Below are positions 6,813 to 14,680 of a DNA stretch of 14,680 bases, piece by piece. The notes under the pieces are model-generated. The model made no database searches. It saw only the letters and a list, made by a program, of their open reading frames with translations, and was not told the DNA's origin. Source of the DNA: an uncultured Alphaproteobacteria bacterium (GTDB taxonomy: Bacteria; Pseudomonadota; Alphaproteobacteria; Rhizobiales; Rhizobiaceae); contig CAKMZG010000050.1 in assembly GCA_929200335.1 (NCBI GenBank), positions 1 to 14,680 on the forward strand, in the 5' to 3' direction. Numbering within the stretch: the stretch's first letter is position 1; each line of letters opens with the position of its first letter. A program made the translations under genes and the position numbers.

Positions 6813-7561
6813 GTGAGCTCAATCAAATAAACACATCCGAATTTAGGCTAACTGTTGAACAGTTGGCCTATTCTTATGGGCAAAAGCAGGCATTAAAAGG
6901 CATTTCATTTCAAATAGAAGCTGGTAAATTTTGCGCTTTACTAGGCCCTAATGGTGCTGGAAAATCTACATTATTTTCACTTCTCACTCGATTATTAATT
7001 CCTCCCCAAGGTAAGATTAATTTAGCTGGATATAATTTGGAAAAAAACCCACGAAAAGCACTCTCAAAACTTGGTGTTGTGTTTCAACAGCCAACCCTTG
7101 ATCTTGATCTCACTGTTTTGCAGAATTTAAAATATTTTGCCTCTCTTCATGGTTTGCACGGGAAAACCGCACGCCTTGCTATTGAGGAAGCATTAGAGCG
7201 TCTGAATATGCTGGAACGCGCTAAAGAGAAAGTGCGTGCCTTAAATGGTGGTCATAGAAGACGTATGGAAATTGCCCGCGCGCTTATTCATAAACCGCAA
7301 GTTTTATTATTGGATGAACCAACCGTTGGTTTGGATGCTGCCAGTCGCAAGGCTATTACAGATCATGTGCATGATTTAGCTGCGAGAGATAGTTTAACCG
7401 TGCTTTGGGCAACCCATCTTGTGGATGAGGTGTGGTCGGATGACCGCCTGATCATCTTGCACCAAGGCGAGATTATTCGTGATGGCATATGCAGTGATGT
7501 AACGGGGCAAAAAACACTGGCTGCAACTTTTCAAACGCTCACCCAAAGCGAGGCGGCATGA
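6809..7561 (+). CDS. lutE: ABC transporter ATP-binding protein of the PQQ/lanthanide system (LutE/PedC-like)
   Basis: A 250-residue ABC ATPase. Walker A is GPNGAGKST (46-54), the Q-loop is at 93-94 (VVFQQP), Walker B is VLLLDEP (165-171) and the switch histidine is H203 (WATHLVDE). The signature is LNGGH (145-149) instead of the usual LSGGQ, followed by RRRMEIARAL. It begins with a GTG that overlaps the previous stop codon by 4 nt (GTGA), with GGTGGAG upstream. Its own stop overlaps the ATG of the permease gene (ATGA). It belongs to the group annotated as the ATP-binding protein of the PQQ-dependent alcohol dehydrogenase system, close to CcmA/DrrA-type ATPases that pair with ABC-2 permeases. 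It should energise the transporter formed with the next gene. The transported form (free lanthanide or a chelate) and even the direction cannot be told from sequence. Confidence 0.9.
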   Translation: MSELNQINTSEFRLTVEQLAYSYGQKQALKGISFQIEAGKFCALLGPNGAGKSTLFSLLTRLLIPPQGKINLAGYNLEKNPRKALSKLGVVFQQPTLDLDLTVLQNLKYFASLHGLHGKTARLAIEEALERLNMLERAKEKVRALNGGHRRRMEIARALIHKPQVLLLDEPTVGLDAASRKAITDHVHDLAARDSLTVLWATHLVDEVWSDDRLIILHQGEIIRDGICSDVTGQKTLAATFQTLTQSEAA

Positions 7562-8346
7562 TTGAAATGTTTGTGGCGCTTTATGGTATAATTTATCGCG
7601 AAGGCTTGCGGTTTATTTATCAGCGCGGACGCTTTTTTTCAGCGCTTGTTCGCCCCTTAGTTTGGCTCATTGTCTTTGCCGCAGGCTTTCGTGGGGCGCT
7701 TGGTTTTTCAATTGAACCACCTTATGAGACCTATATCACCTATGAGGTTTATATCATTCCCGGCCTTTGTGGCATGGTACAATTGTTTAATGGAATGCAA
7801 TCCTCTCTCAGTCTAGTTTATGATAGAGAAATGGGGTCGATGAGGTTGCTCTTGACCAGCCCAATGCCCAGATGGTGGCTTTTGTTTTCGAAACTTTGCG
7901 GCGGCACCATTATATCTATTATCCAAGTTTATGCTTTTTTAGCAGTGGCTGCCATTTTTGGCATTCATTTTTCTGCTTTTGGTTATATAGCCATATTGCC
8001 AGCACTTATGGTGAGCGGTTTAATGTTGGGGGCATTGGGGTTAGTCTTATCTTCTACCATAAAGCAGTTGGAGAATTTTGCAGGGGTGATGAATTTTGTC
8101 ATTTTTCCTATGTTCTTCATGTCAACAGCACTTTATCCGCTTTGGAAAATGGCAGAAGCATCGCCAATCTTGCGCTACATCTGCGCCTATAATCCATTTT
8201 CTCAAGCCATTGAGTTGATACGTTTTGCTCTCTATGGAGAGTTTAATGGAATTGCTTTTTTATGGGTTGTAGGTGCTATGATTATATTTATGGCGGGAGC
8301 ATTATGGGGCTATAACCCAAGCAAATCGGCTGGTGCAAAGCGGTAA
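7558..8346 (+). CDS. lutF: ABC-2 type permease of the PQQ/lanthanide system (LutF/PedB-like)
   Basis: A 262-residue inner-membrane protein with about six hydrophobic segments and the ABC-2 pattern: a basic cytoplasmic N-terminus (YREGLRFIYQRGRFFSALVRP), a conserved loop YDREMGSMRLLLTSPMPR that probably contacts the ATPase, and the late segment FPMFFMSTALYPLWKM followed by NPFSQAIELIRFALYG. ABC-2 permeases more often export, yet this subfamily is the one genetically linked to lanthanide uptake in methylotrophs and P. putida. It overlaps the ATPase gene by 4 nt, which ensures balanced synthesis. A 53-base gap with an AGGAG site leads to the last gene of the operon. Confidence 0.9.
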   Translation: MIEMFVALYGIIYREGLRFIYQRGRFFSALVRPLVWLIVFAAGFRGALGFSIEPPYETYITYEVYIIPGLCGMVQLFNGMQSSLSLVYDREMGSMRLLLTSPMPRWWLLFSKLCGGTIISIIQVYAFLAVAAIFGIHFSAFGYIAILPALMVSGLMLGALGLVLSSTIKQLENFAGVMNFVIFPMFFMSTALYPLWKMAEASPILRYICAYNPFSQAIELIRFALYGEFNGIAFLWVVGAMIIFMAGALWGYNPSKSAGAKR

Positions 8347-8399
8347 ATTGAAATTTTTATTAAATATTGATAGTATAAGCAATTATTAGGAGTTTTCTC

Positions 8400-8960
8400 A
8401 TGAGATGGTTTATTTTATTCTTAGCGCTTATGACGACTTCTTTTGTCCATGCTGAAATGGCAGTGCTGGGTGAGGTGGAGGATGAACAAGGCACACTTAA
8501 TCCTTCTGAAATGACTCTATCAAAATCTTTACAAAAAACTTCACGTGGTGAGGTAAATATGGTGATCTGTTCGCAAGGCTACATGATGACAAAGTCCGGC
8601 AATCATGATGCTGCACGTGTTTTGTTTGAAGAATGTGCCAAACAAGGTTGGACAGGAACCATGACCTGGATGTCCTATATGGATACTAATGGATTTGGCT
8701 CAAAAGAAAATCCAGAAGCAGCTGCGGAATGGGATAGAAAAGCAGCAGAGGCAGGGGACATCATTGGGAAATTTAATTATGGCCTTAATCTTTTGCGCGG
8801 ACATGGGGTTGAGCAGAATTTGGATTTGGGTAAACATTATATTGATGAGGCAGCTAAGGGTGGTTTTAAGGATGCAATAAGATTAAAGAATTCTGACTAT
8901 GACCCCAATGAAGTTACTCCCGATGCTGACAATTGGCGCTATGAAAAACGCGTATTTTAA
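8400..8960 (+). CDS. Exported Sel1-repeat-like protein ending the lut-type operon
   Basis: A 186-residue protein with a signal peptide (MRWFILFLALMTTSFVHA, cleavage near residue 18) and an AGGAG ribosome-binding site. The region from about 48 to 155 is alpha-helical with Sel1/TPR-type repeats: a first repeat around SGNHDAARVLFEECAKQGW, then ENPEAAAEWDRKAAEAGD and VEQNLDLGKHYIDEAAKGGFKDAI. Such repeats usually form protein-protein scaffolds. Two cysteines, C57 and C79, may form a disulfide. The C-terminal tail holds an acidic stretch, DYDPNEVTPDAD (166-177), whose spacing loosely recalls an EF-hand loop. Small exported proteins also follow the permease in Methylorubrum lut clusters (lutG), but I cannot show that this is the same family. 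Its function is unknown; an accessory role in the periplasmic oxidation system is suggested by position only. Confidence 0.82.
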   Translation: MRWFILFLALMTTSFVHAEMAVLGEVEDEQGTLNPSEMTLSKSLQKTSRGEVNMVICSQGYMMTKSGNHDAARVLFEECAKQGWTGTMTWMSYMDTNGFGSKENPEAAAEWDRKAAEAGDIIGKFNYGLNLLRGHGVEQNLDLGKHYIDEAAKGGFKDAIRLKNSDYDPNEVTPDADNWRYEKRVF

Positions 8961-9112
8961 TCTTTAACTAATTGAGCTGGCCGGCCAGCTAATTTTAAAA
9001 TACGGTCAGCTAAAAAATTAGCTTCAAGCTTTGAATGAGTAACAAAAAGGGTTGTCATATTTTTTGTTGAAATTAGCGTTTTTGTTAATTGTAGCATTTC
9101 CTGCCCATCAAA
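8957..9112 (-). pseudogene. Remnant: C-terminal end of a NitT/TauT-type ABC ATPase
   Basis: On the minus strand, about 50 codons ending in TAA read as the tail of a nitrate/taurine-type ABC ATPase: DGQEMLQLTKTL, then TTLFVTHSKLEANFLADRIL and LAGRPAQLVKD. The FVTH switch histidine and the LADRI motif are intact. Walker A, signature and Walker B are missing. The reading frame overlaps, in another frame, the end of the permease remnant beside it, so the two were joined by a deletion. Its stop overlaps the end of the Sel1-like gene by 4 bases. Confidence 0.72.
8975..8990. repeat. 16-bp perfect palindrome just after the lut-type operon
   Basis: AGCTGGCC followed by GGCCAGCT is a perfect inverted repeat in an AT-rich setting, 14 bases after the last stop codon of the operon, followed by AATTTT. 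As RNA it can form a 6-bp stem with a CCGG loop and could be a weak terminator. It also encodes the AGRPA codons of the ABC ATPase remnant on the other strand, so the symmetry may be incidental. Confidence 0.35.
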
Positions 9113-9300
9113 ATTCCAATTGCAATACCAATGCTCATGGCAATAATGAAAGAAAAAATAACCCGCAGCAATGTCGCGCTTAGGTGCTTGAGCAGTTAGC
9201 CATTATTTAGTTCTTTGATAAATACGTTAAAAACATCAATGGGTGTTGGCAAAACCTGAGGATCATTGCAGACTATGGCCGCATGAGGAAATATGACAAA
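9103..9300 (-). pseudogene. Remnant: N-terminal part of a NitT/TauT-type ABC permease
   Basis: On the minus strand, about 65 codons read as the start of a nitrate/sulfonate/taurine-type permease: NDPQVLPTPIDVFNVFIKEL, then LLKHLSATLLRVIFSFIIAM and SIGIAIGILMGR. One in-frame TAA (9196-9198) interrupts it where a Gln or Glu codon would fit (NNG-stop-LLKHL). The rest of the permease is gone and the sequence runs straight into the ATPase tail. Upstream, more stop codons follow in frame and no start was found. The order permease then ATPase is that of an operon that lost its middle, roughly a kilobase judging from usual family lengths. Confidence 0.72.
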
Positions 9301-9434
9301 TAATTCTACTTAAAAAGTGGAGAAAAAAATGGGCTCAGGTCACCTCCAAGATGACGTAGGTTTAAGTGATTACACGGTAAATTAAAGCCTCCTTTAACAC
9401 AACCGCCATGCTATATCTAAGCGCATTTTTTCTA
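9301..9434. other. Intergenic stretch with no recognised feature
   Basis: Between the permease remnant and the double palindrome I see no start codon with a plausible reading frame, no hairpin with a T-tract and no clear promoter. A GGAGGT reads on the minus strand near 9343-9348 and may be the ribosome-binding site left from the lost permease gene. Confidence 0.4.
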
Positions 9435-9464
9435 TGTACATTAGTACAGGTGTACCAAGGTACA
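9435..9464. promoter_or_regulatory. Tandem perfect palindromes upstream of exaF, probable operator
   Basis: Two 14-bp perfect inverted repeats stand 2 bases apart: TGTAC-ATTA-GTACA (9435-9448) and TGTACC-AA-GGTACA (9451-9464). Together they give four alternating half-sites, TGTAC-N4-GTACA-N2-TGTAC-N4-GTACA, with the two dyad centres 16 bp apart. The array ends 156 bases before the start codon and about 30 bases before a possible -35 box, a usual place for an activator. A degenerate copy with the same spacing lies at 4055-4084. LuxR-type response regulators (AgmR/ExaE/PedR1 type) control such dehydrogenases elsewhere and are candidates, but the regulator is not encoded here. Confidence 0.7.
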
Positions 9465-9494
9465 AGTGATGGTTATTCTACTTTGGTCTATTGT

Positions 9495-9525
9495 TTGAGA
9501 TGTGATGCGCTTATGTGGGTAGAAT
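9495..9525 (+). promoter_or_regulatory. Weak candidate promoter for exaF
   Basis: TTGAGA (9495-9500) and TAGAAT (9520-9525) are separated by 19 bases. The long spacer and imperfect boxes would suit a promoter that needs an activator, with the palindromes just upstream. A start about 90 bases before the gene would leave an untranslated leader in which I saw no clear riboswitch fold. Confidence 0.25.
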
Positions 9526-9620
9526 CTGTTTTGCACCTGCTCTAGCAGTACGCACAAAGCAAAATAACGAACGTGCATGAAATGCGGATTACAACAATCT
9601 ATGATTCTGGAGGAATTTTT

Positions 9621-11369
9621 ATGAAAAAACTATTAGTTGCTGGTTTTGCAGCCCTTTTGGCTTCATCAACAGCTATGGCGGAAGTATCACAAGAGGCTAT
9701 TGGCAAAGATGCTACTATAACCAATGAAGTTGTTACCAATGGTATGGGGCAAAGTTTACAGCGCTTTTCACCTTTGAAACAAATTAACAAAGATACTGTT
9801 AAAAAACTCGTTCCTGCTTGGGTTTTTTCCATGGGTGGAGAAAAACAACGCGGTAATGAAGCACAACCTATCATTCATGATGGCGTTATGTATGTAACAG
9901 GTTCTTATTCTCGTGCTTATGCTATTGATGTTAAAACTGGTGAAGAAATTTGGCAATATGATGCACGTCTACCAGAAGGCATTTTGCCTTGTTGTGATGT
10001 TGTTAACCGTGGTGGTGCACTTTATAATGATAAGTTTTATTTTGGCACTTTGGATGCTCGCATTATCGCGCTAGACGCCAAAACAGGTAAAGTAGTTTGG
10101 AATAAGAAAATTGCTAACTACAAAGCTGGCTATTCTTATACAGCTGCGCCTTTGATCGTTAAAGGCATGGTTATCACTGGTAATTCTGGCGGTGAATTTG
10201 GTATCGTTGGTGAAGTTCAAGCGCGTGATGCTGAAACTGGTGAAATGGTTTGGACACGTCCAGTGATTGAAGGTCACATGGGCACCTATAAAGGTAAAGA
10301 ATCAACCATGACTGGTACGCTTAATGCTACTTGGCCTGGTGATCTTTGGAAAACAGGTGGCGGTGCTACTTGGCTTGGTGGTTCATATGACGCTGAGACA
10401 GATACACTTGTGTTTGGTGCTGGTAACCCTGCGCCATGGAATAGCTGGTTGCGTAATGCTGGCACACCAACAGAAGGTAACAAAGGTGACAACCTTTATG
10501 CAGCTTCTCGTATAGCTATTAATCCAGACAATGGTGAAATTAAATGGCACTATCAAACAACACCTCGCGAAGGTTGGGACTTTGATGGCGTGAACGAAGT
10601 GGTTGCTTATACAGACCGTGAAGGCAATAAACGCTGGGCTACTGCTGACCGTAATGGTTTCTTCTATGTTCTTAACCGTGAAGATGGTAAATTTATAAAT
10701 GCTTACCCATTTGTGAAAAACATTTCATGGGCAAAGGGCATTGGTAAAGATGGTCGCCCAATTTATAATGAAGACAACCGCCCAGGTGATCCTTCAAAAT
10801 CTGCTGATGGTAAAAAAGGTGAAACAATTTTTGCAATTCCGTCATTCTTAGGTGGTAAAAACTGGATGCCAATGGCTTTCAGTCAAAACACTGGTAACTT
10901 CTACGTACCATCAAACGAGTGGGGCATGGATATCTGGAATGAGCCTGTAACTTATAAAAAAGGCGCAGCATACCTAGGTTCTGGCTTTACAATTAAACCA
11001 TTATTTGAAGACTATATTGGTTCTCTTAAAGCTATTGATCCAGATACTGGTGAAGTTAAATGGGAATATAAAAACAACGCACCACTATGGGCTGGTGTTA
11101 TGACAACTGCTGGTGGACTTGTATTCACTGGTACGCCTGAAGGTCTGTTTAAAGCATTTGACGATGAAACAGGTGAAGAACTTTGGTCATTCCAAACTGG
11201 TTCAGGTATCGTTGGTCAACCGGTTACTTGGGAAATGGACGGCGAGCAATACATCGCAGTTACTTCTGGTTGGGGCGGCGCTGTTCCATTATGGGGTGGT
11301 GAAGTTGCTAAAAAAGTTAACTACCTAAACCAAGGTGGTTCAGTTTGGGTGTTTAAACTTTCTAAATAA
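9621..11369 (+). CDS. exaF: Lanthanide-type PQQ-dependent alcohol dehydrogenase (ExaF/PedH-like)
   Basis: A 582-residue periplasmic quinoprotein. The ATG at 9621 is chosen because GGAGGA lies six bases before it and a signal peptide follows ([20 protein letters not shown]); an ATG at 9573 lacks both. The eight-bladed propeller carries the PQQ-binding vicinal cysteines C124-C125, metal ligands E192 and N269, and catalytic D320 in WDFDG. Residue 322 is Asp, where calcium enzymes such as P. aeruginosa ExaA have Ser (WDFSG) and MxaF has Ala; this extra Asp marks lanthanide-dependent enzymes (XoxF, ExaF, PedH). Overall wording ([29 protein letters not shown]) is closest to the ethanol dehydrogenase ExaA/ExaF/PedE/PedH group, not XoxF. 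It should oxidise ethanol or similar alcohols to aldehydes and pass electrons to PedF. Its codons are more biased (GGT, GCT, AAC) than those of its neighbours, suggesting very high expression. It is monocistronic, closed by a strong terminator. Confidence 0.93.
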   Translation: MKKLLVAGFAALLASSTAMAEVSQEAIGKDATITNEVVTNGMGQSLQRFSPLKQINKDTVKKLVPAWVFSMGGEKQRGNEAQPIIHDGVMYVTGSYSRAYAIDVKTGEEIWQYDARLPEGILPCCDVVNRGGALYNDKFYFGTLDARIIALDAKTGKVVWNKKIANYKAGYSYTAAPLIVKGMVITGNSGGEFGIVGEVQARDAETGEMVWTRPVIEGHMGTYKGKESTMTGTLNATWPGDLWKTGGGATWLGGSYDAETDTLVFGAGNPAPWNSWLRNAGTPTEGNKGDNLYAASRIAINPDNGEIKWHYQTTPREGWDFDGVNEVVAYTDREGNKRWATADRNGFFYVLNREDGKFINAYPFVKNISWAKGIGKDGRPIYNEDNRPGDPSKSADGKKGETIFAIPSFLGGKNWMPMAFSQNTGNFYVPSNEWGMDIWNEPVTYKKGAAYLGSGFTIKPLFEDYIGSLKAIDPDTGEVKWEYKNNAPLWAGVMTTAGGLVFTGTPEGLFKAFDDETGEELWSFQTGSGIVGQPVTWEMDGEQYIAVTSGWGGAVPLWGGEVAKKVNYLNQGGSVWVFKLSK

Positions 11370-11390
11370 TCCAATTTTATATATTTTTAA

Positions 11391-11424
11391 GACCCCGCTT
11401 TGAGAAATTGAGGCGGGGTTTTTA
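11391..11424 (+). terminator. Rho-independent terminator after exaF
   Basis: ACCCCGC (11392-11398) pairs with GCGGGGT (11413-11419) to form a GC-rich stem, extended by weaker pairs around the loop and followed directly by TTTTTATTTT. It lies 22 bases after the dehydrogenase stop codon. Confidence 0.9.
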
Positions 11425-11516
11425 TTTTACAATTGCCATTGATTTATTATGACAGTATTTTAAACTTATTATTATAACTAATTAAAATGAATTGATTATA
11501 GGGGAGTATTGATCAT

Positions 11517-12392
11517 ATGAGCAAAATTGACACCAATTCCAATTCTGATGTTTCAGAAATTCGCCGAATGTTTGAAAATGGCGAATACCCTTATAAAGAC
11601 AAAATAAAAAAAGGTGAATATGAAGCCAAAAAAGCCCAGCTTCAGATTGAACTTTTGAAGGCTCAAGATTGGGTTAAAAATACGTCTCAAAAAATTATTT
11701 TACTATTTGAAGGCCGTGATGCAGCAGGTAAGGGGGGCGCTATTAAACGCTTCATGGAGCATATGAACCCTCGTGGTGCGAAGGTTGTAGCATTGGAAAA
11801 ACCAACAGATCGCGAGCGCAGTCAATGGTTTTTCCAGCGTTACATTCAACATCTGCCAGCAGGTGGCGAAATGGTATTGTTTGACCGCTCTTGGTATAAT
11901 CGGGCAGGCGTTGAGCGGGTAATGAATTTTTGTACACCCAATGAATATCTTGAATTTATGCGAGAAGCACCTGAGCTTGAACGCATGATGGTGCGCTCTG
12001 GTATAATTTTGCATAAATATTGGTTTTCAGTAACCCAGGACGAGCAAAAATTAAGATTTTCATCTCGCGAAAAAGAACCATTGAAGCAATGGAAACTCTC
12101 GCCTATTGACCGAGAGTCTATGGATAAATGGGAAGACTATACAGAAGCCAAAGAGGCTATGTTCTTTTATACAGACACGGCAGATGCACCTTGGACAATT
12201 ATTAAATCTAATGATAAAAAGCGCGCGCGTTTAAATTGCATGTTGCATTTTTTAAATTCAATTCCTTATCCTGATAAGGATGAAAGCGTGGTAATTCCAC
12301 CCGATCCATTGATTGTGGGTTCAAGCAATGATGTGATAGGACGCAGTGACAGTATTATGAAGAAGGCATCGCCACCAAATTCTAAAAATTAG
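11517..12392 (+). CDS. ppk2: Polyphosphate kinase 2 (PPK2 family, class I-like)
   Basis: A 291-residue cytoplasmic, single-domain PPK2. Walker A is GRDAAGKGG (66-74), the lid region holds KPTDRERSQWFFQRYI (95-110), and Walker B is FDRSWYNRAGVE (122-133). A conserved KYWFSVTQDEQ and the SPIDRESMDKWEDYTEAKE segment follow, as in the family. PPK2 enzymes move phosphate between polyphosphate and nucleoside diphosphates. The GRDAAGKGG form and overall length fit class I, which mostly makes ATP or GTP from the diphosphate. GGGGAG stands ten bases before the ATG. It has its own upstream gap after the exaF terminator and its own terminator downstream, so it is probably a single-gene unit. No functional tie to the alcohol oxidation genes is evident. 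Confidence 0.93.
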   Translation: MSKIDTNSNSDVSEIRRMFENGEYPYKDKIKKGEYEAKKAQLQIELLKAQDWVKNTSQKIILLFEGRDAAGKGGAIKRFMEHMNPRGAKVVALEKPTDRERSQWFFQRYIQHLPAGGEMVLFDRSWYNRAGVERVMNFCTPNEYLEFMREAPELERMMVRSGIILHKYWFSVTQDEQKLRFSSREKEPLKQWKLSPIDRESMDKWEDYTEAKEAMFFYTDTADAPWTIIKSNDKKRARLNCMLHFLNSIPYPDKDESVVIPPDPLIVGSSNDVIGRSDSIMKKASPPNSKN

Positions 12393-12400
12393 TGTGTGTG

Positions 12401-12426
12401 GCGTTTAAGTGAATTCACATAAACGC
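12401..12426. repeat. 26-bp near-perfect palindrome after ppk2
   Basis: The arms GCGTTTAAGTGAA and TTCACATAAACGC match at 12 of 13 positions. It starts 8 bases after the ppk2 stop codon. No T-tract follows, so it is not a standard terminator; it may stabilise the 3' end of the transcript or be a protein-binding dyad. Confidence 0.5.
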
Positions 12427-12458
12427 TACAGGCTTAAGTATTTTGGTGATGTAAATAA

Positions 12459-12495
12459 AAAGGCCAGATCAATGATCTGGCCTTTCTCAATTTTT
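12459..12495. terminator. Bidirectional terminator between ppk2 and katG
   Basis: AAAGGCCAGATC (12459-12470) and GATCTGGCCTTT (12474-12485) form a perfect 12-bp stem with a 3-base AAT loop. A T-rich tract (TTTTTATTTG from 12490) follows on the plus strand, and the minus strand continues TTTTATTTAC, the opening Ts coming partly from the stem. It can thus stop both converging transcripts. Confidence 0.88.
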
Positions 12496-12510
12496 ATTTG
12501 ATATAATGTT

Positions 12511-14679
<2,169 letters not shown>

Positions 14680-14680
14680 A

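Noticed and set aside
9573..9620. Upstream ATG for the alcohol dehydrogenase
   Set aside because: The added 16 residues bury the signal peptide and the strong GGAGGA site lies directly before 9621.
9526..9620. Riboswitch in the exaF leader
   Set aside because: The leader has no long complementary arms and nothing resembling a known riboswitch core; only ordinary AT-rich sequence and the ribosome-binding site.
9621..11369. Calling the dehydrogenase XoxF methanol dehydrogenase
   Set aside because: The Asp pair is shared with XoxF, but the surrounding sequence ([16 protein letters not shown] region, GGAVPLWGG ending) follows ExaA/ExaF/PedH; XoxF proteins are about 600 residues with different motifs.

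Overview
The window is AT-rich DNA that reads as an alphaproteobacterium, most likely a low-GC, possibly marine member of Hyphomicrobiales (Rhizobiales). Three things suggest this: the protein families, an Irr-like box in front of katG, and an intergenic double hairpin at 2253-2344 resembling elements dispersed in rhizobial genomes. The lineage is inference; no rRNA or other phylogenetic marker is present.

Layout. (1) 1-2255, plus strand: the 3' part of a NosR-like membrane flavo-iron-sulfur protein, overlapping by 4 nt a Tat-exported ApbE/NosX-type FMN transferase. (2) 2360-3998, minus strand: a PedF-type periplasmic cytochrome c followed by a MoxJ/XoxJ-like binding protein. (3) 4150-8960, plus strand: a six-gene operon divergent from (2). 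It encodes a periplasmic binding protein, a YVTN-type beta-propeller, a small acidic exported protein, an ABC ATPase, an ABC-2 permease and an exported Sel1-type protein. This is the layout of the lut / pedA1A2BC clusters known to be needed for lanthanide uptake. (4) 8957-9300, minus strand: a decayed remnant of an unrelated ABC transporter, a permease head joined to an ATPase tail. (5) 9621-11369: a secreted PQQ alcohol dehydrogenase with the extra aspartate that marks lanthanide-dependent enzymes (ExaF/PedH type). (6) 11517-12392: a PPK2 polyphosphate kinase. (7) 12511-14634, minus strand: catalase-peroxidase KatG. A long bidirectional terminator separates (6) and (7).

How they work together. 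Regions 2, 3 and 5 form a periplasmic lanthanide-alcohol oxidation module. ExaF would oxidise an alcohol with PQQ plus a lanthanide, PedF would take the electrons, the MoxJ-like protein would assist enzyme or cytochrome, and the Lut-type transporter would supply the metal. The most notable non-coding signal is a double palindrome of the form TGTAC-N4-GTACA-N2-TGTAC-N4-GTACA. It is perfect in front of exaF (9435-9464) and recurs with identical spacing, 16 of 20 half-site bases matching, in the intergenic region between pedF and the lut operon (4055-4084). It looks like the binding site of one regulator for the whole module. The TonB receptor, lanmodulin and PQQ biosynthesis genes that often accompany such modules are not in the window.
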